DNA of 64,000 bases from Cyclobacteriaceae bacterium (GTDB taxonomy: Bacteria > Bacteroidota > Bacteroidia > Cytophagales > Cyclobacteriaceae). The notes under the pieces were generated by a model. The model searched no databases and was not told the DNA's origin. It saw only the letters and a program-made list of their open reading frames with translations. The stretch is taken from the NCBI GenBank assembly GCA_019638395.1, contig JAHBTX010000001.1, forward strand, positions 868,001 to 932,000, given 5' to 3'. Positions 35,668-44,828 of the stretch are shown piece after piece (position 1 is the stretch's first letter; every line of letters begins with the position of its first letter). The translations under genes were made by a program, and so were the position numbers.

Positions 35668-38238
35668 TTAAGCTGAGTTTCTGGCTGCGTTGATTATTCC
35701 AAACATACATCGTATTATCAACTTGCGGTAGCGTTGTTCATACATTTTAGTTGAATCATTCAGATTGCGGATATTCATTAACGCATATTGTTGGATGGCA
35801 ATAAGCGGCAGCACAATGCGCTCGCGCAACTTTACTGAATCACGAATGTTTGGATTGTTTTCCATTAAGCCTGTTAAGCCTGAAACCTGAAGCACTTTTT
35901 GAATGGAAAGTTCATATTCGGCAAACATCTTTTTCCAAAAATCGCCAAACTCGGTATCGGCTGCCAGATAAGTTGTAGCCTTATAGTACGATTTTGTTAG
36001 CGACATCATACTATTGCCCAGCAGGGTGCGAAAGAAGAGTGAGTCCTGATAAAAGGTCTTTAACTTATTCATACCGTATTTGGTGGTTATTGCAGACAGT
36101 GCGGAACCCACTCCGTAAAATCCGGGAATATTTTGTTTCATCATAGCCCACGAACCTACAAACGGAATGGCCCGCAAATCTTCAAACTTTAAACTTTCAG
36201 AAGCACTGCGTTTAACAGGCCGCGAACCGATGTTGGTATCGCCAAAAAATGATAGCGGGGTAACCTTCTCTAAGTAGGGAACAAATTTTTCGTGGTGTTT
36301 CAAACTCAGGTAAGCCTTGTAACCTTCATCGGCCAGGTCGTCTAATATTTTCTTTTGTTCCTCGGTAAGTTGGCTCTCATCGCGCTTAAATAAATCACCT
36401 TCCAACCCTGCTGAAATCAATTGCTCGAGGTTATACTTACAAGAAGCAACTCTGCCAAAGTTAGAACTGATTGTCTGGCCTTGAATAGTAATTTGCACTT
36501 CTTCATTCTCAATGGTATCGCCCAGCGAGGCATAAAAATCGTGGGTGTTTCCGCCACCGCGTGCCGGTGGGCCACCGCGGCCATCAAAAAACAAAGCCTT
36601 TAAACCATGCTTGCGCGAAATGGCTGTTAGGTTTTCTTTCGCGCGGAAGATAGACCAGTTTGCGCGCAGATAGCCACCATCTTTGGTCCCATCTGAAAAA
36701 CCAAGCATGATGGTTTGGTGCGATTTGCGCCTGGTTAAATGTTCGCGATAAGCGTTGATCTGATACAACGTATCCATTATTTGCGGGGCACGGGCCAGGT
36801 CGTCTATTGTTTCAAACAATGGTACCACATCCAACGCAAGGCCGGCAGGCGTACCCAACAACAACTTGCCTAACACAAATACTTCTATAATATGCAGGGC
36901 ACTTTGGCAATTGCTTATTACATAGCGATGACTGCCCGAGGTTCCATTACTGTTTTGTATTTCGCCAATTACCCGAATGCTATTAAGGGTTTCTTTTACA
37001 AAGTCATCGGTAATTTCAATTGCCTGTAAATCCAGTTGTAGCGAAAGCAAATAATTAATTTGTTCGGGTTGCGAAAGTTTTTGAAATGCTTCGGCTGAAA
37101 TGGTCATTCCGGTCTTAGCTCCGCACTCAAGAATATGATTCCAGACAAAATCATGTTTGCGGCTATCTTGCCGTACATCCAGGCTCGCAAAATGAAACCC
37201 GAACAACTTTACTTTTAATAAAAACACATCGAGCAAATCCAGAAATAAACCATCGTGGTCTTCTACCAGTCTTTTTCGTATCTGGTTCAGATCATGTACA
37301 AGTTCTTCTACCTGGTTATAACCCCGGTTAGTGCCGTAAGCCCAATTATAAATTTTTCGCTCTACTTCGGTAACCAATTTATCAACACCTCTGAAGGTTA
37401 GCCTTCTTCGTAAAGCACGTAAGTCGCGGGCATAACATTTCAAAATGCTATCCTGAAGTTTGGCAGCAACTTTTCTGGTAATTTCACTTGTTACAAACGG
37501 GTTTCCATCTCTATCGCCACCAGGCCAAAATCCAATTACCACCAACCGGTCATTTTTCCAATCGGACAATGGCATGTTAAGACCGGCACACAACTGTTGT
37601 ATAATTTCGGGTATTGATTGATAAAAAACGTTTTCAAGGAACCAGCACAAACTCACTGCCTCATCGTATGGCGATGGTTTATCCTGATTGATGAATCCTG
37701 TTTTACCCAATTGTTGCAACAATAAGTTGATATGCTGCAGGTGGCTATCGCGAATAGATTTTTCCAAGTCGGTAAGGATTCCCAATACATAACCGGGATA
37801 AAATTGCGTAGGGTGTGCGGTGAGTACCGTTCTTAGACTAAAATTCTCCAGCCGCTCTTGCAACTCTTTCTCTTTCCGCTCGAAGCGAGTGCGCTGAATA
37901 AGTGATGCCACCGTGCCTTTGCCGGTTACATCATTGATTTGCTCAAATGCCGAGTCTTCTACTGAATCGAAAAGAGCAACCTGCCGCTCCACATACTGAA
38001 TAAATTTAAACAGCAGCGCAAATTGTTCTTCGGGTTTTGCGTGCGGTACCAAATCGTTAAAAAACTGGCTCAATATTTCAGTAGCCGGCTTACCTTGTTC
38101 AAATGCTTCTTCGCAATATTGTTGTAAAAATGGCAATAAGGTACCCGTGCGTTGAATATCCTGAAAAGGCAAATTCAAAAACAAGCTATTGTAGATATGA
38201 TACCGGGCTCCAACCGTTTGTTCATACTTGGAAGTCAT
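35668..38238 (-). CDS. ppc: Phosphoenolpyruvate carboxylase
   Basis: An 856-residue PEP carboxylase, making oxaloacetate from PEP and bicarbonate. The N-terminal catalytic histidine motif is TAHPTQ (His142), followed by GFWPGGDRDGNPFVT. The substrate-binding region is GFSDGTKDGGYLRANWS, and FFDGRGGPPARGGG replaces the E. coli FHGRGG..GRGG pattern (an Asp at 552 where E. coli has His579). The C-terminus is RNSA rather than RNTG. I recall similar substitutions in other Bacteroidota enzymes, so it is likely an active divergent branch. Confidence 0.93.
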   Translation of the reverse strand: MTSKYEQTVGARYHIYNSLFLNLPFQDIQRTGTLLPFLQQYCEEAFEQGKPATEILSQFFNDLVPHAKPEEQFALLFKFIQYVERQVALFDSVEDSAFEQINDVTGKGTVASLIQRTRFERKEKELQERLENFSLRTVLTAHPTQFYPGYVLGILTDLEKSIRDSHLQHINLLLQQLGKTGFINQDKPSPYDEAVSLCWFLENVFYQSIPEIIQQLCAGLNMPLSDWKNDRLVVIGFWPGGDRDGNPFVTSEITRKVAAKLQDSILKCYARDLRALRRRLTFRGVDKLVTEVERKIYNWAYGTNRGYNQVEELVHDLNQIRKRLVEDHDGLFLDLLDVFLLKVKLFGFHFASLDVRQDSRKHDFVWNHILECGAKTGMTISAEAFQKLSQPEQINYLLSLQLDLQAIEITDDFVKETLNSIRVIGEIQNSNGTSGSHRYVISNCQSALHIIEVFVLGKLLLGTPAGLALDVVPLFETIDDLARAPQIMDTLYQINAYREHLTRRKSHQTIMLGFSDGTKDGGYLRANWSIFRAKENLTAISRKHGLKALFFDGRGGPPARGGGNTHDFYASLGDTIENEEVQITIQGQTISSNFGRVASCKYNLEQLISAGLEGDLFKRDESQLTEEQKKILDDLADEGYKAYLSLKHHEKFVPYLEKVTPLSFFGDTNIGSRPVKRSASESLKFEDLRAIPFVGSWAMMKQNIPGFYGVGSALSAITTKYGMNKLKTFYQDSLFFRTLLGNSMMSLTKSYYKATTYLAADTEFGDFWKKMFAEYELSIQKVLQVSGLTGLMENNPNIRDSVKLRERIVLPLIAIQQYALMNIRNLNDSTKMYEQRYRKLIIRCMFGIINAARNSA

Positions 38239-38402
38239 TCTTTGCTGCTTAAAATTTTTCCTGAAAATAAGGCGAAACCTCTTATTGTTTCAATTTTGTA
38301 AGTCATTTAGTTCGATTTAGCTGAACATACCTGCAAAAGAAATACATCTGGCTTGCACAGCCTTGTAAAATACCTTACCTTTTTGCTATCAAACCTCTAC
38401 TT

Positions 38403-38978
38403 ATGCGCAAAATTTATCTGCTCGCCTTATTGCCGGTTTTGTTGGGTTCATGCCTGGGCTACAAGGAATTACCCGTTGAATACGATTATAGCTATCGTGG
38501 CAATTTTAAAAAGTACAGAAGCTTTGACATTATGCGCCCGATGGGCATCAATGATTCAACAATGGTAAACGACATCGTTGAAAAGTCGATTGTTTCGCGC
38601 ATGAAATTTTTAGGGTACAAACAAACTGAAACCCGGCCCCATTTAATCATAGGTTTTAAAATGTACACCGATAGTTTACGATTTAATGGGTACGATCAAC
38701 CCGATATTGAAGAATGGGTACGTGCTCAAAAAGAAGATGAACGCTACGATGCAAAAAAAATCAATCTCAGAACGGGTACGTTGCTGATTCAATTTTTTGA
38801 CAGACGCCAGAACCGGTCTATCTGGCAAGGTTATGCCACCACATTATATGGAAGCATTAATTTTAATAATGAGCGCCACCTGCGCAATGCTGTAATTTCA
38901 ATTCTGGACAAATATAGGTTTATGGCCGAAGGGTTTGCAGAAACGGGTGTTGCGGCCCAAGCCGATGACCTGGAGTAA
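38403..38978 (+). CDS. DUF4136 domain-containing lipoprotein
   Basis: A 191-residue lipoprotein. The leader ends with lipobox LLGSC (Cys17). The rest fits DUF4136, with a mixed alpha/beta periplasmic fold: SFDIMRPMGINDSTMVNDIV, FLGYKQTETRPHLIIGF, TLLIQFFDRRQNRSIWQGYA. The family is found in Bacteroidota and Proteobacteria and has no defined function. It sits upstream of the tRNA-Gln transcription unit and appears to be its own unit. Confidence 0.87.
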   Translation: MRKIYLLALLPVLLGSCLGYKELPVEYDYSYRGNFKKYRSFDIMRPMGINDSTMVNDIVEKSIVSRMKFLGYKQTETRPHLIIGFKMYTDSLRFNGYDQPDIEEWVRAQKEDERYDAKKINLRTGTLLIQFFDRRQNRSIWQGYATTLYGSINFNNERHLRNAVISILDKYRFMAEGFAETGVAAQADDLE

Positions 38979-39018
38979 CCACCGCTTAAAATCCCTAAAA
39001 AAACACTGAATTCCGGGC

Positions 39019-39048
39019 TTTCAGTTCTCGAAATTGTTCCTACATTTG
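39019..39048 (+). promoter_or_regulatory. Promoter for tRNA-Gln
   Basis: A TTTC (39019-39022, near TTTG -33) and TACATTTG (39041-39048, exact TAnnTTTG -7) are separated by 18 bases, matching Bacteroidota promoters. Transcription is predicted near 39052, about 24 bases ahead of the tRNA gene. It may also serve the downstream prs-rplY-pth genes. Confidence 0.72.
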
Positions 39049-39075
39049 CACCTCAAATTTTTGATTTGAAGGCAT

Positions 39076-39146
39076 TGTCCTATGGTGTAATGGTAACACA
39101 GCAGATTTTGATTCTGCTTTTCTAGGTTCGAATCCTAGTAGGACAA
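39076..39146 (+). tRNA. tRNA-Gln (anticodon TTG)
   Basis: A full cloverleaf can be drawn: acceptor TGTCCTA / TAGGACA with discriminator A, a D-arm GTG/CAC, anticodon stem GCAGA/TCTGC around loop TTTTGAT (anticodon TTG at 39108-39110, reading CAA glutamine codons), and T-arm CTAGG/CCTAG with loop TTCGAAT. The 3' CCA is not encoded. It lies upstream of prs and is followed by a hairpin. Confidence 0.97.
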
Positions 39147-39151
39147 CTCAA

Positions 39152-39181
39152 AAATCCTGGGCAAGCCAGGATTTAATTTTT
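39152..39181 (+). terminator. Terminator/attenuator-like hairpin between tRNA-Gln and prs
   Basis: Perfect 9-base stem AAATCCTGG (39152-39160) / CCAGGATTT (39166-39174), loop GCAAG, followed by AATTTTT. It begins 6 bases after the tRNA and ends 7-14 bases before the prs ATG. It could terminate the tRNA transcript or be only partly efficient, letting some transcription into prs. Confidence 0.65.
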
Positions 39182-39187
39182 AAAGGC

Positions 39188-40117
39188 ATGGCTGTTAAAA
39201 TCTTTTCCGGAAGGGCAACTACCTACTTGGCAGACAAAATTGCGCATGCCTATGGTGAGCCATTGGGCCGCGTAGATTATCAACAGTTTAGCGATGGCGA
39301 GATGTCGCCATTTATTGGCGAATCAGTTCGTGGGCACGATGTATTTATTGTACAATCCACCTTTGCTCCTGCAGAAAACTTTATGGAGCTACTGCTGATG
39401 ATTGATGCCGCCAAAAGAGCCAGCGCTTCAAATGTAAATGTAATTATACCCTATTTTGGATACGCCCGGCAGGATAGAAAAGATAAACCACGCGTTGCCA
39501 TTGCCGCTAAACTGATTGCCAATTTGCTTTCCGCAGCCGGTGCCCATCGTATTATGACGTGCGATTTACATGCCGATCAGATTCAAGGCTTCTTTGATAT
39601 TCCGGTAGATCATTTAGATGGCAACTATATTTTTGTTCCTTACCTCAAATCGCTCAACCTGGAGAATATCATGTTTGCTTCACCCGATGTGGGCGGAATT
39701 AAACGTGCACGCAGTTTTGCAAAATTTTTTAATGCAGAATTAGCCGTGTGCGATAAATACCGCAAAGAAGCTAACAAGATTGAGTCCATGCGATTGATTG
39801 GCGATGTAGAGGGCAAAGATGTTATATTGGTGGATGACCTGGTGGATACAGCCGGAACCATTTGCAAAGCTGCTGCACTGTTGAAAGAAAAAGGTGCTAC
39901 CACTGTACGTGCTATATGCACCCACCCGGTTTTATCAGGCAATGCCTACGATAATATTCAAAATTCTGCTTTAGAAGAATTGGTTGTTACCGACACCATT
40001 CCATTAAAACAGAAGACTACTAAAATAAAAGTATTAAGTGTATCGGATCTGTTTGCCAAAGCCATTCGTAAGATTCACGATCACGAGTCAATCAGTTCAT
40101 TATTTATCCGCTTATAA
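39188..40117 (+). CDS. prs: Ribose-phosphate pyrophosphokinase (PRPP synthetase)
   Basis: A 309-residue PRPP synthetase, making PRPP from ribose 5-phosphate and ATP for purine, pyrimidine, histidine and NAD synthesis. Visible motifs: ATP/Mg site DLHADQIQGFFDIPVDHL, and the PRPP loop VILVDDLVDTAGT near residue 215-230. The start ATG is at 39188. It is followed by rplY (32 bases) and pth. Confidence 0.97.
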   Translation: MAVKIFSGRATTYLADKIAHAYGEPLGRVDYQQFSDGEMSPFIGESVRGHDVFIVQSTFAPAENFMELLLMIDAAKRASASNVNVIIPYFGYARQDRKDKPRVAIAAKLIANLLSAAGAHRIMTCDLHADQIQGFFDIPVDHLDGNYIFVPYLKSLNLENIMFASPDVGGIKRARSFAKFFNAELAVCDKYRKEANKIESMRLIGDVEGKDVILVDDLVDTAGTICKAAALLKEKGATTVRAICTHPVLSGNAYDNIQNSALEELVVTDTIPLKQKTTKIKVLSVSDLFAKAIRKIHDHESISSLFIRL

Positions 40118-40149
40118 TTCCAATCAATTTAATTTAAACCAAAACAATC

Positions 40150-40815
40150 ATGAAAACCATCGAGATTATAGGGTATCGAAGAGCAAATCTCGGCAAGAAT
40201 GATGCTCAGAAAATCCGGCAAGAAGGTAACGTACCTTGCGTACTTTACGGAGGTAACGAACAAGTGCATTTTTATGCGCCTGTTATTTTGTTCCGCGATT
40301 TGATTTACACTAACGAAGCCCACTTTGTGCACCTGAACATTGAAGGTGAAGAGTGCCAGGCAATTATGCAGGAAGTTCAGTTTCACCCGGTAAGTGAAAT
40401 TATTCTGCACGTAGATTTTCTTCGCATTAGCGAGGATAGAAAAATTAAAATGGACATTCCAACTCGTTTGGTTGGCCAGGCTCCGGGTGTTGCAAAAGGA
40501 GGAGCCTTGGTGCGCAAGCGTGCTTCATTAAAAGTATATGCTTTCCCCAAAGATATGCCCGATCATATTGATGTGGATTGCTCTGCACTTGATTTTCACC
40601 ATTCGGTAAAAGTAGGCGATCTTAAGTTTGCAGGTTTGGAATTTCTGGATCCCAAGCAAGCCTCTATTGCAGTGGTGGAAGTACCACGTGCTGCTAAACT
40701 TGCTGAAGAAACTGCCGCTGCTACTCCGGCTGCAGGTGCTCCGGCCGCAGGTGCTGTACCAGCCGCTGATGCCAAAAAAACAGAGGCACCTAAGAAAGAC
40801 GAGAAGAAAAAATAA
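40150..40815 (+). CDS. rplY: 50S ribosomal protein L25 (CTC/TL5 type)
   Basis: A 221-residue L25 of the long CTC form, binding 5S rRNA. The N-terminal L25 domain (about 1-95) contains IPCV-type NVPCVLYGG and HVDFLRI; a second beta domain (about 96-185) and a low-complexity alanine/lysine-rich tail (about 185-221, rich in A, P and K) follow. It sits between prs and pth, as is common in Bacteroidota. A strong terminator follows 19 bases after the stop. Confidence 0.95.
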   Translation: MKTIEIIGYRRANLGKNDAQKIRQEGNVPCVLYGGNEQVHFYAPVILFRDLIYTNEAHFVHLNIEGEECQAIMQEVQFHPVSEIILHVDFLRISEDRKIKMDIPTRLVGQAPGVAKGGALVRKRASLKVYAFPKDMPDHIDVDCSALDFHHSVKVGDLKFAGLEFLDPKQASIAVVEVPRAAKLAEETAAATPAAGAPAAGAVPAADAKKTEAPKKDEKKK

Positions 40816-40834
40816 TTTCTTGTTTGATAGTTTT

Positions 40835-40871
40835 AATCCCGCCTGGCAAACACCGGGCGGGATTTTTATTT
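40835..40871 (+). terminator. Intrinsic terminator after rplY
   Basis: A 12-base stem AATCCCGCCTGG (40835-40846) / CCGGGCGGGATT (40853-40864, one T-G wobble) with loop CAAACA, followed by TTTATTT. It lies between rplY and pth, so pth has either read-through or its own promoter. Confidence 0.9.
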
Positions 40872-40920
40872 ACTTCGCTTTTTCAAAACTGTGGAACTGA
40901 ATTGAAGCCAATTAATATGT

Positions 40921-41481
40921 ATGAAATACCTGATAGCCGGTCTTGGAAATCCTGGCGGTGAATATGAACTAACCCGTCATAATATTGGCTTTCTGGTTTT
41001 AGACCGATTGGCCGATGTACACAAAATTGATTATTCAACCACTCGCCTGGCCGATAAAGCCGAGTTGAAATTTAAAGGCCGTCAACTCCACCTTATTAAG
41101 CCTAATACCTTCATGAACCTGAGTGGTAAAGCCATCAGTTTCTGGCTTCAGGAATTAAAAATCCCAAAAGAAAACCTGTTGGTTATTGTAGATGATCTTG
41201 CTCTGCCATTTGGTTCGTTGCGTTTACGAACCAAGGGAAGTTCAGCCGGGCACAACGGACTGAAAAATATTGAGCAACTGCTTGGGGGGCAGGAATACGC
41301 ACGGCTTCGGTGCGGTATCGGTAACGATTTTGCCAAAGGGCAACAAGCTGATTTTGTATTGAGCAACTTTACACAACCTGAATTTGATGCGCTGCCAGCC
41401 ATCATGGATAAAGCCGCTGAGATGATTTTTTCGTTTTGCACGGCTGGGGCCGAACGTACCATGGCCCAATTCAATCAGTAA
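40921..41481 (+). CDS. pth: Peptidyl-tRNA hydrolase
   Basis: A 186-residue Pth that frees tRNA from peptidyl-tRNA dropped during translation. The motifs [18 protein letters not shown] (catalytic His20), [18 protein letters not shown] and GHNGLKNI are all present and correctly spaced. It starts directly at the ATG at 40921, 105 bases past rplY. Confidence 0.96.
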   Translation: MKYLIAGLGNPGGEYELTRHNIGFLVLDRLADVHKIDYSTTRLADKAELKFKGRQLHLIKPNTFMNLSGKAISFWLQELKIPKENLLVIVDDLALPFGSLRLRTKGSSAGHNGLKNIEQLLGGQEYARLRCGIGNDFAKGQQADFVLSNFTQPEFDALPAIMDKAAEMIFSFCTAGAERTMAQFNQ

Positions 41482-41749
41482 CAAGGGCCCGGTTATTTCT
41501 CATTAACTATTATACTGCTTAATAAAAAAGCAAGTATTTATAATTTAGGGATAAAACCTTACAACCTATTTTTAACCAGAAAATCTCGATTTTGCTTATA
41601 AAAACGTAAAATCACGTACGAAGTACCCTGAATTTATTCACCAAATAAGCCATGCCTTACTTTGGTTTACGAGTGTAGGATTTAACTCCTTTTCAATCTA
41701 ATTATCTGCGCTTGATCTGCCACCTTTGAATAGTATAAACTGAAAAATT

Positions 41750-41920
41750 ATGGCTACGAAGGGACTGTCTAATATCAGTGTAAACACACGCATGAAGCAA
41801 TTATTGTTACTCATCGCATTAATTATGGTTGGAATTTTAGTTGCAATGGTTTCTGCTGATGGCGAACCATCTGTAAAGATAGACTCGCTGAAAAGCGATG
41901 TGCGATCGCCCCGAAGCTAA
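41750..41920 (+). CDS. Small secreted/membrane peptide (56 residues)
   Basis: An open frame of 57 codons below usual length cutoffs. It opens MATKGLSNISVN and has an internal ATG before a strong hydrophobic core (residues about 16-34, LLLLIALIMVGILVAMV) that ends AMVSADG, a plausible signal peptidase site; the remaining 20 residues are polar. It is backed by a T-tract terminator 32 bases downstream. I do not recognise it. The upstream 268 bases after pth hold no other gene that I can see. Confidence 0.6.
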   Translation: MATKGLSNISVNTRMKQLLLLIALIMVGILVAMVSADGEPSVKIDSLKSDVRSPRS

Positions 41921-41951
41921 GCTATTTATAAAGATAGGGTGTTTGGTAAAG

Positions 41952-41985
41952 CCTCTGCGGGAAACTGTGGGGGTTTTCCTTTTTT
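41952..41985 (+). terminator. Intrinsic terminator after the 56-residue peptide gene
   Basis: Stem CCTCTGCGG (41952-41960) / CTGTGGGGG (41965-41973), with several G-U pairs, closed by a GAAA tetraloop, followed by TTTTCCTTTTTT. It supports transcription of the small gene ahead and isolates the aminotransferase gene. Confidence 0.75.
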
Positions 41986-42018
41986 GGAGCATGGCATTTT
42001 GGTGTAGCTTTGCTTCGC

Positions 42019-43203
42019 ATGGACTTTTCGCACGATGTATTTATTCACCGCCTGGCACAAACATCTGCCAATCCGTTTTTGCTTTCAATTGAACGCGCAG
42101 AAGGTGTTTACCTCTATTCGCCCGATGGCAACGCATACATGGATATGATTTCAGGAATTGGCGTAAGTGCAATCGGTCACCGGCATCCACATGTTATTAA
42201 AGCTATTAAAGAACAATTGGATAAACACCTGCATGTAATGGTGTATGGCGAATACATTCAATCGCCCTCTAACCGGTTGGCTGCCAAGCTTACGGCACTC
42301 CTGCCCCGCCACCTTAACTGTGCTTACTTTGTTAACTCGGGTACTGAAGCCAACGAAGCAGCGCTAAAACTGGCCAAGCGGGTAACTGGTCGCACGGAAA
42401 TAATTTCCTTTCGCAAATCGTACCACGGCAGCACGCATGGTTCTCTAAGTGTATCCGGAAATGAAGTTAAGAAGCAAGCGTTTCGGCCACTACTACCCCA
42501 TGTGCGTTTCATTACGTTTAACAATCCAGATGATCTGAAACACATTACCACTCAAACAGCTTGCGTTATTATGGAAACCATACAAGGCGATGCCGGGGTG
42601 CGTGTGCCTGATAAAACCTACATGCAGGCGTTGAGAAAACGATGCACCGAAACGGGTACACTATTGATTCTGGATGAAATACAATGCGGCATGGGACGCA
42701 CCGGGAAATGGTTTGCGTTTGAACACTTTGACATAGCTCCGGATATACTAACCATCGCGAAAGCTTTTGGTGGTGGCTTACCCATCGGGGCCTTTATTTC
42801 TTCGGAGGAATACATGCACGAGTTAACTCACAACCCCATGTTGGGCCACATTACTACGTTTGGTGGTAACCCCGTTTGTTGTGCAAGTGCACTCGCCACA
42901 TTGGAAGTTATAGAAACTGAAAAGCTATTAGAGCAAGTTGAAGGGAAGGGCAGATTAATTGAAACCTTACTTCAGCATCCAAAAATAAAAGCTATACGAA
43001 GAATTGGGATGCTATTTGCATTTGATTTTGAGAACGATGAAATGGTGAACCGGATTGTAAATTATGCAAAAGAGCATGGTGTAATCTGTTACTGGTTTTT
43101 GTCGCATCCGCACAGTTTCCGAATTGCACCACCACTTACAATAACTGAATTAGAAATACGAAAAGCCTGCCAGGCAATTTTACAAGCAATAGACCACGCC
43201 TGA
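42019..43203 (+). CDS. Class III aminotransferase (acetylornithine/ornithine type)
   Basis: A 394-residue PLP-dependent class III aminotransferase. The ATG at 42019 is chosen over a TTG at 42010. Motifs: SGIGVSAIGHRHPHV near the N-terminus, NSGTEANEAALKLAKRVTGR, the aspartate pair region LILDEIQCGMGRTG, and the PLP lysine in TIAKAFGGGLPIGAF. The exact amino donor (ornithine, 4-aminobutyrate, or similar) cannot be decided from sequence alone. The next gene starts 2 bases after its stop. Confidence 0.9.
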   Translation: MDFSHDVFIHRLAQTSANPFLLSIERAEGVYLYSPDGNAYMDMISGIGVSAIGHRHPHVIKAIKEQLDKHLHVMVYGEYIQSPSNRLAAKLTALLPRHLNCAYFVNSGTEANEAALKLAKRVTGRTEIISFRKSYHGSTHGSLSVSGNEVKKQAFRPLLPHVRFITFNNPDDLKHITTQTACVIMETIQGDAGVRVPDKTYMQALRKRCTETGTLLILDEIQCGMGRTGKWFAFEHFDIAPDILTIAKAFGGGLPIGAFISSEEYMHELTHNPMLGHITTFGGNPVCCASALATLEVIETEKLLEQVEGKGRLIETLLQHPKIKAIRRIGMLFAFDFENDEMVNRIVNYAKEHGVICYWFLSHPHSFRIAPPLTITELEIRKACQAILQAIDHA

Positions 43204-43205
43204 TT

Positions 43206-44279
43206 ATGAATACCGGAAAACACACATTCGATCGACTGGACTACACTTTTAAACTAATGGTGGTGGTTGCGTTGATTATTACTGCAACCATTCTGGCGAA
43301 GGATATTGTAATCCCCATTCTGATCTCGTGCATTTTCGCCATCGTATTGTTACCCATTATTAAGCGGTTGGAGAAGCGCATGTCATCGGTTTTAGCGATC
43401 ACGGTTACGCTTACATTCAGCTTTCTGGTGTTTGCAGCTTTGGCCTGGTTAACCATCAGCCAAATGAGTGCTCTTGTTAAAGATTTACCCAACCTCGAAT
43501 CAAAATTCAATTTATTGGTTGATCAGGTAAGCAGTACGCTTCAGGACTTGTTTAATATGAGTGCCCGCGAACAAAATCAATTATTAAAAAACAGTTTATC
43601 CAATTTGGGTAGCTATGCTACCGATTTGTTTACCGCCACCACCAACATTATCTCGTTGTTGATTCAGGTGCCTATCTATGTTTTTCTGTTTCTGATTTAC
43701 CGCGATAAGTTTAAAGCCTTTGTATTGGCCTTTCTGGCAAACGAATCGGAAATAACCTGGAAAGGCGAAGTAGAAGGTGTCGTGCAGGGTTATATCTCTG
43801 GTTTACTTTTAGTAACAGCCATTATTTCTGTACTGAACAGCGTGGGGTTACTCATTCTTGGTATCGATCACGCAATCTTTTTTGGCGTACTGTCGGGTGT
43901 GCTTACCATTATTCCCTACGTTGGTATTTTTATTGGAGCCACCTTTCCTGTATTAATGGCATTGCTTACCAAAGACAGTTTGTGGTATGCAATTGGTGTA
44001 GTGATAATTTTTTCAATTGTTCAATTTCTGGAAGGTAATTTCATTACACCGCGCATTACCGGTTCGAAAGTAAGTATCAACGCGCTTGCAGCAATCATTG
44101 CTTTGTTAATTGGTGGAAAAATACTGGGTATTGCAGGAATGATTCTGGCAATACCGGCTTTGGGAATTCTAAAAATTATTCTTTCGCATACGCGCTATCT
44201 TAAACCATTCGTAATTCTTATTGAAGATAATAACCCGAAAGCCGAACCCAACCCGGATGCAGAACAGAAACAAGTATAG
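43206..44279 (+). CDS. AI-2E family transporter (PerM/TqsA type)
   Basis: A 357-residue membrane protein of the AI-2E exporter family. About eight helices are seen, with the family's DKFKAFVLAFLANESE and the paired helices around GVLSGVLTIIPYVGIFIGA and NFITPRITGSKVSINALAA. The C-terminal tail is acidic. Family members export autoinducer-2, sodium/protons or other small solutes; the true substrate here is unknown. It is coupled to the aminotransferase gene by a 2-base gap. Confidence 0.9.
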   Translation: MNTGKHTFDRLDYTFKLMVVVALIITATILAKDIVIPILISCIFAIVLLPIIKRLEKRMSSVLAITVTLTFSFLVFAALAWLTISQMSALVKDLPNLESKFNLLVDQVSSTLQDLFNMSAREQNQLLKNSLSNLGSYATDLFTATTNIISLLIQVPIYVFLFLIYRDKFKAFVLAFLANESEITWKGEVEGVVQGYISGLLLVTAIISVLNSVGLLILGIDHAIFFGVLSGVLTIIPYVGIFIGATFPVLMALLTKDSLWYAIGVVIIFSIVQFLEGNFITPRITGSKVSINALAAIIALLIGGKILGIAGMILAIPALGILKIILSHTRYLKPFVILIEDNNPKAEPNPDAEQKQV

Positions 44280-44291
44280 ATCTTATTGAGT

Positions 44292-44828
44292 TTATAAACT
44301 TTCAACCACCAGATTGTGGTTGGTATAAATACAAATATCGGCTGCAATATTCAGACTTTCGTGCACCATTTCTTCGGCTGTTAAGTGTGAAGCATGTTTT
44401 TTCAGAGCCAACGCAGCTGATTGCGCATACATGGCTCCTGAACCTATTGCAGCCACCTGGTTGTCGGGTTCCAACACATCGCCAGTACCGGAGATAACCA
44501 ATATCTCTTCTTTGTTTACAGCAATGAGCATAGCTTCCAACCTGCGCAAGTACCGATCCATGCGCCAGTCTTTTGCCAGTTCAATAGCTGCACGCTTCAT
44601 ATTACCACCATAGCTGTTCAGTTTTTCTTCAAATCGATCGAGCAGTGTAAATGCATCAGCTGTAGAGCCGGCAAAGCCGGCTACTACTTTACCTTCGTGC
44701 AGCTTGCGAATTTTTTTAACGTTGCTTTTGGCAATGGTATTACCCATGGTAGCCTGACCATCGCCACCAATGGCCACTTTACCATTGTGAAGAATTGCCA
44801 GTATAGTTGTTGCGTGAATAGGTTGCAT
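44292..44828 (-). CDS. hslV: ATP-dependent protease subunit HslV
   Basis: A 178-residue HslV/ClpQ peptidase. The N-terminus MQPIHATT resembles the ClpQ form, with the catalytic threonine at Thr7 after processing. [23 protein letters not shown] and [21 protein letters not shown] are typical. It normally works with the HslU ATPase, which is not next to it here and must lie elsewhere. It follows a Uma2 gene with no gap (its ATG abuts that gene's stop). Confidence 0.96.
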   Translation of the reverse strand: MQPIHATTILAILHNGKVAIGGDGQATMGNTIAKSNVKKIRKLHEGKVVAGFAGSTADAFTLLDRFEEKLNSYGGNMKRAAIELAKDWRMDRYLRRLEAMLIAVNKEEILVISGTGDVLEPDNQVAAIGSGAMYAQSAALALKKHASHLTAEEMVHESLNIAADICIYTNHNLVVESL

